Shown here piece after piece: positions 7,599 to 15,995 of a DNA stretch of 50,956 nucleotides. This stretch comes from Elusimicrobia bacterium GWA2_56_46 (GTDB lineage: Bacteria; Elusimicrobiota; Elusimicrobia; Elusimicrobiales; UBA9959): positions 6,624-57,579 of the forward strand of contig MGTT01000014.1 in assembly GCA_001799575.1 (NCBI GenBank), in the 5' to 3' direction. The notes under the pieces were generated by a model, which made no database searches, was not told the DNA's origin, and worked only from the letters and a program-made list of their open reading frames with translations. Positions within the stretch are counted from its first letter, which is position 1, and each line of letters starts with the position of its first letter. Position numbers and translations under genes: made by a program.

Positions 7599-9155
7599 TT
7601 AGTAGGATTTGGACATCAAGACTCTCTGTTTTGAGGGCCGGCCGGTGAGAATGCAGTTCCCTTCGCCTTTGGCTTCGGGAGGGAGCTGGTCCTCGAACGG
7701 AATGCAGCGGATGCTGGTTTCAAAGCGCTTCGCCATTTCTTCTTCCTGACCGGCATTCCCTGCCCAATGCACCCAGGCAAAACCTCCGCCTTCTTCTTTG
7801 AAGAACTTTTCAAAATCCTCGATTTTATCCAGCACGCGGGTGCGGCCGGCCCTGACGGCCCTGGCCCGTTCCAGCAGTTCTTTCTGCATGGCCTCAAGCG
7901 TGGGCACGATCGACGCGATCGCCTCCGCCCTCGGCAGAAAAGATTTGCGCCGGCGGCGCTGCTCTTCGGGCTTTTCTCCTTGTATCTCCGGCACGAACCG
8001 GCGCGCAATGCAAAGCGAACCCTTTTCCAGGTCCTTCGGCCCCACTTCGATCCTCAAAGGAACGCCCTTACCCTCCCATTCGTAATACTTCGCGCCCGGC
8101 ATGATGCCGTCCCTGTCGTCGACGCGGACGGCGACTCCCCGGCTTTTAAGTTCCGCGGCGACTTTTTTCGCCTCTTCCACGATTTTAAGGCGTTCTTCTT
8201 CGTTCTTGAAAATGGGGATCACTATCACCTGCACCGGAGCGAGTTTCGGAGGAAGCACGAGCCCGGTGTCGTCGGAATGGGTCATGATCAAAGCGCCTAT
8301 AAGCCTGGTGCTGACGCCCCAGCTTGTCGCGTAAACGAACTCAAGCCGGCCGTCTTTATTCTGGAATTTAACATCGGCGCTTTTGGAAAAATTCTGCCCC
8401 AGATAATGACTGGTTCCCATTTGCAGACCCTTGCCGTCCTGCATCAGGCCTTCTATGGAAAGCGTTTCCAGCGCCCCGGCGAAGCGTTCTCCCTCCGTTT
8501 TGCGGCCTTTTATCACCGGCACGGCCATTACATTCTCGGCGAAATCGGCGTAGACGTCAAGCATGCGCCAGGTTTCCTCAAGAGCCTCTTTCTCGGTGGC
8601 ATGCGCGGTATGGCCTTCCTGCCAGAGGAATTCCGCGGTGCGCAAAAACAGCCTTGTGCGCATTTCCCAGCGCACCACGTTGGCCCATTGGTTTATCAGG
8701 AGCGGCAGATCGCGGTAGCTTTGAATCCAGTTCTTGTACTGCTCCCAGATGATCGTTTCGCTGGTGGGGCGCACCACCAAAGGCTCCTCAAGTTTCGATT
8801 CGGGATCCGGAACGATCTCGCCGTTCACGGATTTAAGCCGGTGATGAGTGACCACGGCGCATTCTTTCGCGAAACCGGAAGCGTGTTTTTCCTCGCGCGT
8901 AAGAAGCGACAGCGGAATAAAAAGCGGGAAATAGGCGTTTTCATGCCCGGTAGCCTTGAAACGGTCGTCAAGCTCCCGCTGCATTTTTTCCCAAATGGCG
9001 TAACCATGCGGCCGTATGACCATGCAGCCGCGCACCGCGGAATGCTCGGCAAGGCAGGCTTTTTTTATAACATCCAGATACCACTGCGAGTAATCCTGCG
9101 CGCGGGGGGTAACGGCATTGGGCTCCGTTCTTGACTGATTATCGGGTTTATTCAT
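7599..9155 (-). CDS. proS: Prolyl-tRNA synthetase, archaeal/eukaryote-type (ProS3)
   Basis: 518 residues. It lacks the large editing insertion of the usual bacterial ProS and ends in SKSY, the C-terminal tyrosine typical of the archaeal/eukaryotic-type enzyme. Class II motifs are visible: motif 2 around LVVRPTSETIIW (about 125-136) and RWEMRTRLFLRTAEFLWQEG (about 162-181), then the anticodon-binding domain (APVQVIVIPIF, about 308-318) and a C-terminal zinc-binding-like domain. It charges tRNA-Pro in the cytoplasm. Several bacterial phyla carry this type. It follows ispG by 42 bases, with a short tandem repeat between them and no clear ribosome-binding site at its ATG. Confidence 0.95.
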   Translation of the reverse strand: MNKPDNQSRTEPNAVTPRAQDYSQWYLDVIKKACLAEHSAVRGCMVIRPHGYAIWEKMQRELDDRFKATGHENAYFPLFIPLSLLTREEKHASGFAKECAVVTHHRLKSVNGEIVPDPESKLEEPLVVRPTSETIIWEQYKNWIQSYRDLPLLINQWANVVRWEMRTRLFLRTAEFLWQEGHTAHATEKEALEETWRMLDVYADFAENVMAVPVIKGRKTEGERFAGALETLSIEGLMQDGKGLQMGTSHYLGQNFSKSADVKFQNKDGRLEFVYATSWGVSTRLIGALIMTHSDDTGLVLPPKLAPVQVIVIPIFKNEEERLKIVEEAKKVAAELKSRGVAVRVDDRDGIMPGAKYYEWEGKGVPLRIEVGPKDLEKGSLCIARRFVPEIQGEKPEEQRRRRKSFLPRAEAIASIVPTLEAMQKELLERARAVRAGRTRVLDKIEDFEKFFKEEGGGFAWVHWAGNAGQEEEMAKRFETSIRCIPFEDQLPPEAKGEGNCILTGRPSKQRVLMSKSY

Positions 9156-9174
9156 AAAGGTTTTTTTATCTTTT

Positions 9175-9202
9175 CACTGACCACTATCCACTGAACACTA
9201 TC
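9175..9202. repeat. 14 bp tandem repeat, two units, across the ispG stop
   Basis: Two units, CACTGACCACTATC (9175-9188) and CACTGAACACTATC (9189-9202), differ at one base and sit head to tail between proS and ispG. The ispG stop codon (9198-9200) lies inside the second unit. It belongs to the class of short degenerate junction repeats seen elsewhere in the window. Confidence 0.75.
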
Positions 9203-10280
9203 TTAACGTCCGTATCTTCCTTATAACTTCATTGACCCAGTCGGATTCCTTGACGACCTTGATCTGCTTGCCGCGCTCTATCCAGATGCCCCGGCCTTTG
9301 CCGCCGGCGATGCCGAAATCCGCGTCGCGGGCCTCGCCCGGGCCGTTCACCACGCAACCCATGACGGCTATTTTCTTTCCGGTGGAGCGCCTCAACAACG
9401 TACTGTCGGAATAAACGCGCGCCTCTATCTCTTTTATCACTTTTTCCACGTTCACCTGGCAGCGGCCGCAGGTCGGACAGGAAATAAGGTTTGGTCCATA
9501 TTGCCTGAGTCCCAGGGCCTTAAGTATCTCGTAAGCCGCCCGGACCTGCATGACAGGATCCTCGGTCAGGGAAACCCGGATGGTGTCGCCTACGCCTTTG
9601 GTCAAAAGCAGCCCTATGCCGAGGGAAGACTTAACCGTGCCGGCAAGGAAACTTCCGGCCTCGGTAACTCCGACGTGCAGAGGGATGTCCGACTTCGCCG
9701 CGAACAGGAGATTCGCCGCCACCGTGCGCTCGATATCGTCGGCTTTAAGCGAGACCACGATGTCCCCGAACCCCTCCCTCTCCAGGAGCCGGACCTCATC
9801 CAGCGCTTCCTTGACCATTATTCCGGCCCACTCCCGGGGCGTCCAACGCGGAGCGGGGGTCTTTTTTAAAGCTTTCAGCGAACCGGCGTTCACGCCTATC
9901 CGTATGGGGATGCGGGCCGCCTTGCACGCTTTCACCACTTCCCTGACCTTATCCTTCTCGCCGATATTGCCCGGATTAATGCGGATCTTATCCACGCCCT
10001 GCCGCGCGGCTTCCACGGCCAGACGCCAATCAAAATGAATATCGGCCACCAGCGGAATATCTATGGCTTTCCTGATGCGGCCCAGGTTCCTGGCGGCGGC
10101 CATATCCGGAACCGCCACACGGATAATTTCGCAGCCCGCGTGCTCAAGGCGCCGGATCTGGTCGATAGTGGCCCTGAGATCCCGTGTATCGGTGTTGCAC
10201 ATGGACTGCACCGAAACGGGATTAGTTCCGCCTATGGCGAATTTCCCGACTTTGACCACGCGGGATTTTCTGACACGCAT
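9198..10280 (-). CDS. ispG: 4-hydroxy-3-methylbut-2-enyl diphosphate synthase IspG
   Basis: 360 residues from the ATG at 10280, which directly follows the rseP stop and has a GGGGGAAG ribosome-binding site inside the rseP end. A longer frame to 10352 would overlap rseP and add 24 unlike residues. The TIM-barrel domain is followed by the [4Fe-4S] domain: C268 and C271 (CPTC), C309 (MGCVVNGPGE) and E316. The enzyme converts methylerythritol cyclodiphosphate to HMBPP in the MEP isoprenoid pathway using reduced ferredoxin or flavodoxin. dxr of the same pathway is two genes upstream, and uppS, which consumes the product, is in the same block. Confidence 0.96.
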   Translation of the reverse strand: MRVRKSRVVKVGKFAIGGTNPVSVQSMCNTDTRDLRATIDQIRRLEHAGCEIIRVAVPDMAAARNLGRIRKAIDIPLVADIHFDWRLAVEAARQGVDKIRINPGNIGEKDKVREVVKACKAARIPIRIGVNAGSLKALKKTPAPRWTPREWAGIMVKEALDEVRLLEREGFGDIVVSLKADDIERTVAANLLFAAKSDIPLHVGVTEAGSFLAGTVKSSLGIGLLLTKGVGDTIRVSLTEDPVMQVRAAYEILKALGLRQYGPNLISCPTCGRCQVNVEKVIKEIEARVYSDSTLLRRSTGKKIAVMGCVVNGPGEARDADFGIAGGKGRGIWIERGKQIKVVKESDWVNEVIRKIRTLR

Positions 10281-10281
10281 T

Positions 10282-11418
10282 CTACTTCTTCCCCCGCGTA
10301 GATTGTTCAACCTGCGCCGGATCGGCGATCCCGAATTGCTTAGCCGTTTCATTCACTTCTAGCGGTCTGGCCTGAGCGGGCGCGGTATTTACACCCATAA
10401 GCCGTTTGATGTCGTTATATGTGGCGAATAACATAATGAACATCAGCGCCGCTATGCCGGCGGAATTGACCCAGCCCATGACCTTGGGCGTGATCCTGCG
10501 CCGGAAAAGGCCTTCCATGATAAAAAGCACGGCGTGCCCGCCGTCCAGAAGCGGGATGGGGAGGAGGTTAAAAAAGCCCACGGCCACGGAAATAAGCGCT
10601 ATCAGGAAAAACAAGTCCGGCATACCGCTGTGGGCGGCCTTGCTGACGATATTTACTATGCCGATGGGCCCGGAGATCTCCGGTTTTTCTCCGCGCCTGA
10701 TATTGGACGCCAGAGAAGTTACGGTATACTTCGTCCAGAACCAGCACTGGTATGCGCCCATGACGGCCGCTTTCCGGGGACCGACATAGGTGTAGCTTAT
10801 TTCGCTCCCGGACGCCACCCCTATCACGCCCTGTCCGCCGGGGCCACTTTTTGCGACCATCTTCACTGTGTTTTTTGTGGAAGCGCGCTGGTATTCTATC
10901 AATACCGGAGTGTTTGCTTTTTTATGGATCAGATCGGCCATCTGAGGCCAATTAGCGACCGGAACTCCATCCACGCTTAAGATCCTGTCCCCGGTCTTGA
11001 GGCCGGCCGCCTCAGCCGGATAGCCCCGCGAAACGCCGCCGATTACAGTCGAGGGAACGGGCTCTCCCACTATCAGGATCACGCCGGTAAAAACCACGAA
11101 AGCCAGCAGGTAGTTCATGAACGGGCCGCCGAGAACCACGGCCAGGCGCGTATGCCACGGTTTGGAGAAATACTCATCGGGGTGGCCGGTGCCTTCTTCC
11201 ATGTTTTCACCGGCCGGCTTCACATAGCCGCCCAGCGGGATCGCCCGTATGGAGTAACGGGTATCTCCGCTGGTGCGCCCGAATAGTTCGGGCCCGAAGC
11301 CGAAAGAGAAAGCCTCGACTTTTATTTTCGTCAGTTTGCAGACCAGAAAATGCCCTAGCTCGTGCAGAAATATGACCAGCCCGAAAGTGAACAATACGGC
11401 GGCGATAGATAGTATCAT
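10282..11418 (-). CDS. rseP: RIP metalloprotease RseP (site-2 protease)
   Basis: 378 residues starting at the ATG at 11418, which overlaps the dxr stop by one base (TAATG) with GAGG just upstream. HELGH at 19-23 in the first membrane segment provides the zinc ligands. One PDZ domain follows (about 120-190), and the second catalytic motif LDGGH is at 291-295 in a later membrane segment. It cleaves membrane-embedded regulators or signal-peptide remnants. The C-terminal 50 residues are polar and carry no known motif. The dxr-rseP-ispG neighbourhood is common in bacteria. Confidence 0.95.
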   Translation of the reverse strand: MILSIAAVLFTFGLVIFLHELGHFLVCKLTKIKVEAFSFGFGPELFGRTSGDTRYSIRAIPLGGYVKPAGENMEEGTGHPDEYFSKPWHTRLAVVLGGPFMNYLLAFVVFTGVILIVGEPVPSTVIGGVSRGYPAEAAGLKTGDRILSVDGVPVANWPQMADLIHKKANTPVLIEYQRASTKNTVKMVAKSGPGGQGVIGVASGSEISYTYVGPRKAAVMGAYQCWFWTKYTVTSLASNIRRGEKPEISGPIGIVNIVSKAAHSGMPDLFFLIALISVAVGFFNLLPIPLLDGGHAVLFIMEGLFRRRITPKVMGWVNSAGIAALMFIMLFATYNDIKRLMGVNTAPAQARPLEVNETAKQFGIADPAQVEQSTRGKK

Positions 11419-12590
11419 TATTTCCTCTTTTTCCTCAGTCGATCCGCCATCTCGGCGGCTTTTATTCTGCCCCACTGGTCAACTTCCACAACCTCGGCCA
11501 GCGTGGGGGGGCGGCGGCCTCGGGAATGATGCAGCGACAGCGTTTTTTCCACTATGACCGGAATATCGGTAAAGAGCGCCGTCCCGGCCAGGAACCTCTC
11601 CACGGCGACTTCGTTGGCGGCGTTAAGAACGGCGGGGTAAGTGCCGCCCAGCCGGCCCGCCTCGCACGCCAGCCTGAGGCACGGAAAACGCCTGAAATCA
11701 GGCTCAAAAAAATCAAGGGACTTCAGTTTGAAGAAGTTGATCGGTTTAACCAGGGACTTCTCGCGGCGCGGCCAGGTAAGCGCGTACTGGATAGGCAGCT
11801 TCATGTCCGGGTTTGAGAGCTGCGCCAGCACCGACCCGTCCCTGAACTCCACCGCGGAGTGCATTACCGACTGAGGGTGTATCACAACCTGGATCTTTGA
11901 AATGGGAAGCGAAAAAAAGTTCATTATCTCAATGACTTCCAGACCCTTGTTCATCAGCGTGGCGCAGTCCACCGTTATCTTGGGCCCCATGCTCCAGGTG
12001 GGGTGTTTGAGCGCGGCGGCCGGAGTTACGTTCGACAGACTGCCTTTATGGCGGTAAAACGCGCCGCCGGAGGCCGTCAGAAAGATGCGGGAAACCGCGG
12101 CGTCGTAATTTTTATTCTCCACGCCGGCAAGGCACTGAAAAATGGCCGAGGGCTCCGAATCAACGGGGATGATCCGCGCGGACCAGCGGGCCGCTTCTTT
12201 CATAAGCGTTTCGCCGGCCATCACCATGGGCTCTTTGTTGGCGAGGGCGATATGCTTGGAAGCGCGGATCGAGGCGGCCAGCGGGATGAATCCCACCGAG
12301 CCCGAAATGGAGTTCAGAACAACGTCGGCTTCTTTCAGGGAGGCGAGTTCCGTCAGACCTTCCACTCCGGGAGCGAGCAGCCTGGTGCCGCGCGGCAAAA
12401 CGTCCTTAAGTCCGGCTTCGTGATCGAATACCGCGGCGTACCGCGGCCGATACCGGCGCACCTGCTCCAAAAAACCTCCGGCGCTGGATTTGGCAGCCAG
12501 CGCCACGACTTTCCAGCCGAGATTTTCCACGGTCTTCAGCGCGTTCCGGCCTATGGAGCCGGTGGAACCCAGGATAGCTATTTTTTTCAT
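11418..12590 (-). CDS. dxr: 1-deoxy-D-xylulose 5-phosphate reductoisomerase
   Basis: 390 residues, the normal family length. The NADPH-binding loop GSTGSIG is at 8-14 and the metal/substrate motif VDSEPSAIFQ at 143-152; the C-terminal helical domain is complete. It makes 2-C-methyl-D-erythritol 4-phosphate, the committed step of the MEP isoprenoid pathway. Its ATG overlaps the cdsA stop by 4 bases (ATGA) and its stop overlaps the rseP start, so the block is tightly coupled. Confidence 0.97.
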   Translation of the reverse strand: MKKIAILGSTGSIGRNALKTVENLGWKVVALAAKSSAGGFLEQVRRYRPRYAAVFDHEAGLKDVLPRGTRLLAPGVEGLTELASLKEADVVLNSISGSVGFIPLAASIRASKHIALANKEPMVMAGETLMKEAARWSARIIPVDSEPSAIFQCLAGVENKNYDAAVSRIFLTASGGAFYRHKGSLSNVTPAAALKHPTWSMGPKITVDCATLMNKGLEVIEIMNFFSLPISKIQVVIHPQSVMHSAVEFRDGSVLAQLSNPDMKLPIQYALTWPRREKSLVKPINFFKLKSLDFFEPDFRRFPCLRLACEAGRLGGTYPAVLNAANEVAVERFLAGTALFTDIPVIVEKTLSLHHSRGRRPPTLAEVVEVDQWGRIKAAEMADRLRKKRK

Positions 12591-13396
12591 CTGGAATAAA
12601 CCGTTAAGTAATAAATCACCGGAGCAAGGAAAATATAGGAATCGAAGCGGTCAAGCACGCCGCCATGTCCGGGAAGGAGACTGGAGGAGTCCTTGGCCCC
12701 GGCCGCGCGTTTGATCATTGACTCCGCGATATCCGAGAGCTGGCCGAAGACACCGATAAGAACGCCGGAGGTCGCTGCAAAGAGCACGCTGACAGGCTCT
12801 TTCATGAACGCGCGGAAAAGAAGCGCCGTTAAGATCGCGCTCGCGAAACCGGCCAGGGCGCCCTCCCAGGTCTTTTTGGGACTGATGGTGGACAACTGCT
12901 TTTTGCCGAAAAAACGACCGAAAGCATAAGCCGCCGTATCCATAACCCAGACGGTAACTATAAGCATGAACGTCAGGGCCTCCCCGTCCGGCCGGATATC
13001 GCGCAAGGCGATAAGGTGGAACAGGCACCAGGAGATCATGAACAGACCCAGCAGCGTGAAGCCCACCCGCTCAAGATATTTTTTCCGCGAGAAGATCTCA
13101 TAGATCAGGGCGCTTATCACCGTCAGCGTGACGACCGAACCGGCGAAATTATCTCCTCCGGCCTGCGCGGAAGAGTAATGATCCAGAAAAAGCGCGGCCG
13201 GCAGAATAAGCCCCAGCGTAAAAAGCGTAGGCCCCTGCACGGGCTTCCCGCCCATTTTCATGAGGAGGTAATACTCGTACAGCGCAAGCACGATGATGGT
13301 GAACACGAACGCCGCGTAAGGCAGACCGCCGAGATGTATGAGGCTGAGCACGACAGGTATGCCGATGACAGCCGTCAGGACTCTGGGTAAAAGCAT
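12587..13396 (-). CDS. cdsA: Phosphatidate cytidylyltransferase CdsA
   Basis: 269 residues from the ATG at 13396, which overlaps the uppS stop (TAATG); a longer frame reaching 13516 would run deep into uppS. The protein is a multi-pass membrane enzyme with about eight hydrophobic segments. The family signature near the C-terminus is clear: SMIKRAAGAKD followed by GHGGVLDRFDS. It makes CDP-diacylglycerol for phospholipid synthesis. The neighbouring uppS and dxr are typical partners. Confidence 0.95.
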   Translation of the reverse strand: MLLPRVLTAVIGIPVVLSLIHLGGLPYAAFVFTIIVLALYEYYLLMKMGGKPVQGPTLFTLGLILPAALFLDHYSSAQAGGDNFAGSVVTLTVISALIYEIFSRKKYLERVGFTLLGLFMISWCLFHLIALRDIRPDGEALTFMLIVTVWVMDTAAYAFGRFFGKKQLSTISPKKTWEGALAGFASAILTALLFRAFMKEPVSVLFAATSGVLIGVFGQLSDIAESMIKRAAGAKDSSSLLPGHGGVLDRFDSYIFLAPVIYYLTVYSR

Positions 13397-14103
13397 TAAG
13401 TTCCTCTCCTTCGTTCCCGGCCCTGGTAGTCCAGGAGGGCTTCGACCAATTCTTTCTCCCTGAAATCGGGCCAGAGGGTTCCGGTGATATAAAATTCGGA
13501 ATAAGCCGTCTGCCACAGAAGAAAATTTGAAAGGCGCATCTCCCCCGAGGTCCGGATCAGAAGTTCCGGGTCGGGAAGCGGCCAGGTATAAAGGGCCCTG
13601 GAAAACGAATCCTCATCCGCTTTTTTTACGCCGCGCTCAAGCAGGGAATTCACCGCGTCCAGGATCTCCCTGCGGCCGCCGTAATTGAGGGCGATATTCA
13701 GGATCATCCCCTTGTTATCCTTAAGCTTCTCCACGGTGTCCCCGACCGCTTTCCGGGCGGAGGCCGGCATTTCGTCCAGACGGCCGCTGATCATGAGCCG
13801 CACACCGTTGCGATCCAGCTCCAACGCGTAGTCGGAGATGGCCTTTTTCAGGAGAAACATCAGGGCGTTAACTTCGAGTTTGCCGCGGTTCCAGTTCTCG
13901 GTGGAGAAAGCGTAAAGTGTAAGGGCCTTGATGCCCAGATCGCTGGCCGCCTTAACCACCGCGCGCACCGATTCCACGCCTTTGGCGTGCCCGACCGGAA
14001 CCGGCAGCTTCCGCGCCCTGGCCCAGCGCCTGTTTCCGTCCATGATCACGGCCACGTGGGCGGGGATCCTGGCGCGGTCAAGTTTCTTTAAAAGGTGTTC
14101 CAT
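13396..14103 (-). CDS. uppS: Undecaprenyl diphosphate synthase (cis-prenyltransferase)
   Basis: 235 residues. VIMDGNRRWA (19-28) carries the catalytic Asp22; FSTENWNR and LLIRTSGEMRLSNFLLWQ are the other conserved blocks. It condenses isopentenyl diphosphate into the C55 lipid carrier needed for peptidoglycan and surface glycans. The start is one base after the frr stop and the end overlaps cdsA, so it belongs to the same transcription unit. Confidence 0.97.
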   Translation of the reverse strand: MEHLLKKLDRARIPAHVAVIMDGNRRWARARKLPVPVGHAKGVESVRAVVKAASDLGIKALTLYAFSTENWNRGKLEVNALMFLLKKAISDYALELDRNGVRLMISGRLDEMPASARKAVGDTVEKLKDNKGMILNIALNYGGRREILDAVNSLLERGVKKADEDSFSRALYTWPLPDPELLIRTSGEMRLSNFLLWQTAYSEFYITGTLWPDFREKELVEALLDYQGRERRRGT

Positions 14104-14104
14104 G

Positions 14105-14671
14105 CTAAACGGTCAGAAGATCCTTTTCTTTGATAACGGCCGCGTCGTCGATATTTTTGACATAGAGATCGGTCAGTTTCTGAATGGCCGCCTCATGGCG
14201 CTCAGCGTCATCCTCGGCTATCTCTTTGCTCTTCTCGGCTTTTTTCACTTTCTCGATGGCCTCGCGGCGGACATTGCGCACTGAAACGCGGGCATCTTCT
14301 CCCATGCTGTGCACGACCTTGACCATCTTCCTGCGCTGATCTTCGGTCATGGCCGGGAGATTTACCCTGATGATATCGCCGTTCTTTACAGGCGACGCGC
14401 CGAGATCCAGTTTCCGGAGCTCGGCTTCTATGGCGTCCACGGCGGCCTTGTCCCAGGGCCGTATCTCCAGGGTCCGGCCCTCAGGAATGGAGATGGCGGC
14501 CACCTGTTTCAGCGGCACGCGCGCGCCGTAATATTCGACATAGACGTTGTCAAGCAGCTGCGGATTGGCGCGCCCGGTGCGGAGGGTCGAGAGTTCGCGC
14601 TTGAATTTTTCGACTTTCTCCATCATATCCAGCTCCGTCTGTTCCAGCATCGAATTTATATCTTCCGCCAT
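14105..14671 (-). CDS. frr: Ribosome recycling factor
   Basis: 188 residues from the ATG at 14671, with AAGGAG about 10 bases upstream; an ATG at 14731 adds 20 aberrant residues and is rejected. The three-helix bundle regions are evident, including the LSTLRTGRANPQLLD block and the RRKMVKVVHSMGEDARVSVRNVRR block. It dismantles post-termination ribosomes together with EF-G. It is the first gene after a 484-base non-coding gap full of repeats, so its promoter may lie there, unlike the common pyrH-frr fusion of operons. Confidence 0.97.
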   Translation of the reverse strand: MAEDINSMLEQTELDMMEKVEKFKRELSTLRTGRANPQLLDNVYVEYYGARVPLKQVAAISIPEGRTLEIRPWDKAAVDAIEAELRKLDLGASPVKNGDIIRVNLPAMTEDQRRKMVKVVHSMGEDARVSVRNVRREAIEKVKKAEKSKEIAEDDAERHEAAIQKLTDLYVKNIDDAAVIKEKDLLTV

Positions 14672-14802
14672 AATAAAAAACTCCTTGTCCCTCCATCCTG
14701 AATCGGACGGCCAGAACCAAAAAAACGCCACAACTGATTATATTAAATTTACCCCGCGCTGTCAGAGGAGAACCCGTTCACAATGGAAAGACGGCGGCAG
14801 GC

Positions 14803-14890
14803 TGCAAGTTCGGGGTCCTGCCGGCGCCCGGCCTTTTCGCTTCCCTCGGAAACCTGCGGGACGAAAAGGCCGGGCGCCGTCACCCCAACT
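14803..14890 (-). repeat. Palindromic extragenic element, copy 1
   Basis: The core is a perfect 18 bp inverted repeat: arms 14822-14839 and 14862-14879 (CGGCGCCCGGCCTTTTCG and its complement) around a 22-base loop. The whole unit, including the flanking CACCCCAACTT and CGGGGTCCTGCC blocks, matches copy 2 (14948-15023) in reverse complement. It could fold into a very stable hairpin in RNA and may act as a transcription barrier. Confidence 0.85.
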
Positions 14891-14947
14891 TATGTTCACT
14901 AAGGGAACGCCGGGGACAAAGACTTAACAAACGTGATACGCGTTAGC

Positions 14948-15023
14948 CAACTTGGGGTGGCGACGGGCAGCCTTTTTGTCCCGCAGGCCGCCGAGGGAAA
15001 AGGCTACCCGTCGACAGGACCCC
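14948..15023 (+). repeat. Palindromic extragenic element, copy 2
   Basis: Inverted arms CGACGGGCAGCCTTTT (from 14961) and AAAAGGCTACCCGTCG (to 15013), with one mismatch, surround the loop motif GTCCCGCAGGCCGCCGAGGG. The loop motif and outer CAACTTGGGGTGG and CAGGACCCC blocks are shared with copy 1 in the opposite orientation. The arm sequences differ between copies while remaining self-complementary, which suggests the fold is what is conserved. Confidence 0.85.
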
Positions 15024-15071
15024 TTTACTATCCTGCGGCTCCCAACCCCAAAGCCATTAGCCCCGCATTTT

Positions 15072-15132
15072 TTGCAAAGAGAGCCAGGCTCATTTTTCTG
15101 CTGAAAAATAAGCCTGGCACCTTTGCCCGGCG
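15072..15132 (+). repeat. Hairpin core of the long interspersed repeat, partial copy
   Basis: This 61 bp segment is nearly identical to the terminal parts of the repeats at 22357-22526 and 49578-49758. It contains the stem GCCAGGCT...AGCCTGGC with ATTTTTC/GAAAAAT inside and ends CCTTTGCCCGGCG. Only this end of the longer element is present. Confidence 0.85.
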
Positions 15133-15155
15133 CTGCATTATCGGCGATTGAGGAA

Positions 15156-15725
15156 TTATTTTAAGGCGAGGGAATCTTCTACGAGGCCGCAGATGATGTG
15201 GGCGGCAAGGATGTGCATTTCCTGGATACGGGCGGTATCGTCGTCTTTTATCACCAGGGCAAGATCGCAGACGGGCTTGATCGTCCCGCCGTCCCGGCCC
15301 AGGAGACCGATGGTGGTCATGCCTGTTTCCCGGGCCCTATTAACGGCGTTAAGAACATCGGGACTTGAGCCCGAAGTGGAGATGGCGATAAGAACATCGC
15401 CGTTGCGGCCGTGGGCTTCCACCTGACGGGAAAATACTTTATCAAAACCGTAGTCGTTGCCTAGAGCCGTGAGAATGGACGTATCGGTGGTAAGCGCGAG
15501 AGCGGCTACGGCGCGGCGTTCTTTCCTGAAACGCCCGACCAGTTCCGCCGCGATATGCTGGCTGTCCGCCGCCGACCCGCCGTTGCCGCAGATGAGCACT
15601 TTCCCGCCCTTCCTGACGGCCCCGCCGATCGCGGAAGCTATCTGGCCGATAAGACCCCACTGGGACGACAAAACGCCGGCGCAGGCGATATGGCTCTCTA
15701 TGGCGGAACGGATCTTTTCTTCCAT
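15156..15725 (-). CDS. gmhA: D-sedoheptulose 7-phosphate isomerase (SIS domain)
   Basis: 189 residues. A single SIS domain shows [20 protein letters not shown] (46-65) and [13 protein letters not shown], characteristic of GmhA, which makes heptose precursors for lipopolysaccharide. DiaA, a DnaA-binding paralogue, shares these motifs, so the name is probable rather than certain. The ATG at 15725 is only four bases from the end of a MITE-like element (15730-15995), so the whole leader consists of transposon sequence. Any ribosome-binding site or promoter must come from that element or from read-through out of pyrH. The gene interrupts the common pyrH-frr adjacency. Confidence 0.88.
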   Translation of the reverse strand: MEEKIRSAIESHIACAGVLSSQWGLIGQIASAIGGAVRKGGKVLICGNGGSAADSQHIAAELVGRFRKERRAVAALALTTDTSILTALGNDYGFDKVFSRQVEAHGRNGDVLIAISTSGSSPDVLNAVNRARETGMTTIGLLGRDGGTIKPVCDLALVIKDDDTARIQEMHILAAHIICGLVEDSLALK

Positions 15726-15729
15726 ACTA

Positions 15730-15995
15730 GTGCAGTGCGTCGCAAACAGTTTTACTTTTGACTGGCCGATTTTGGGCTACACCGAAGTGGCATGAAGCGA
15801 CATGTACTACACGTACTTTAGCGTAATGCCGCGAAGGTGTAGCCCAAAAGCGGCCAGCCCCCCGGGGGAGGCTCATCTTTGGGCGGCTGCTTCGTTGCTC
15901 CTCGCTCACAGACCCCCGGTATGCTCGTTCGTCGCGCCTCGCATCCACCTCAAATCTGAGCCTTCAAAAGTAAAGCTGTTTGCGACGCACTGCAC
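15730..15995 (-). mobile_element. MITE-like element, copy 1 (266 bp)
   Basis: The ends form terminal inverted repeats of about 32 bp beginning GTGCAGTGCGTCGCAAACAG, with one mismatch near the inner part. CTA flanks both sides (15727-15729 and 15996-15998), consistent with a 3 bp target duplication; the right-hand CTA is the pyrH stop codon on the minus strand. An internal long imperfect palindrome lies at about 15758-15867 (CTGGCCGATTTTGGGCTACACC pairing with its partner after the loop). No transposase is encoded. A second copy, in opposite orientation, is at 38599-38865. A 60-70 codon frame inside is probably not a gene. Confidence 0.9.

Larger units (their letters stand above)
14672..15155. 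other. 484 bp gene-free interval filled with repeats
   Basis: The gap between frr and gmhA holds three repeat units, described separately: two copies of a palindromic element in inverted orientation (14803-14890 and 14948-15023) and the 61 bp hairpin core of the long interspersed repeat (15072-15132). The part near frr (14672-14780) is AT-richer and could hold the frr promoter, but no convincing -35/-10 pair was identified. Open frames in the interval translate the repeats and are not taken as genes. Confidence 0.7.

Noticed and set aside
7767-9134. Long plus-strand open frame opposite proS
   Set aside because: It is an antisense shadow; proS on the minus strand has unambiguous synthetase motifs.
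14790-15140. Possible CRISPR-like array, because of several similar repeats close together
   Set aside because: The repeats are inverted palindromes of different lengths without regular spacers, and no cas genes are near.
15727-15948. 73-codon frame inside MITE-like copy 1, similar to one inside copy 2 (38641-38868)
   Set aside because: The similarity follows from the DNA repeat itself. A one-base indel shifts the N-terminal frames relative to each other, the frame runs through a terminal inverted repeat, and its stop comes from flanking DNA. It is not treated as a gene.
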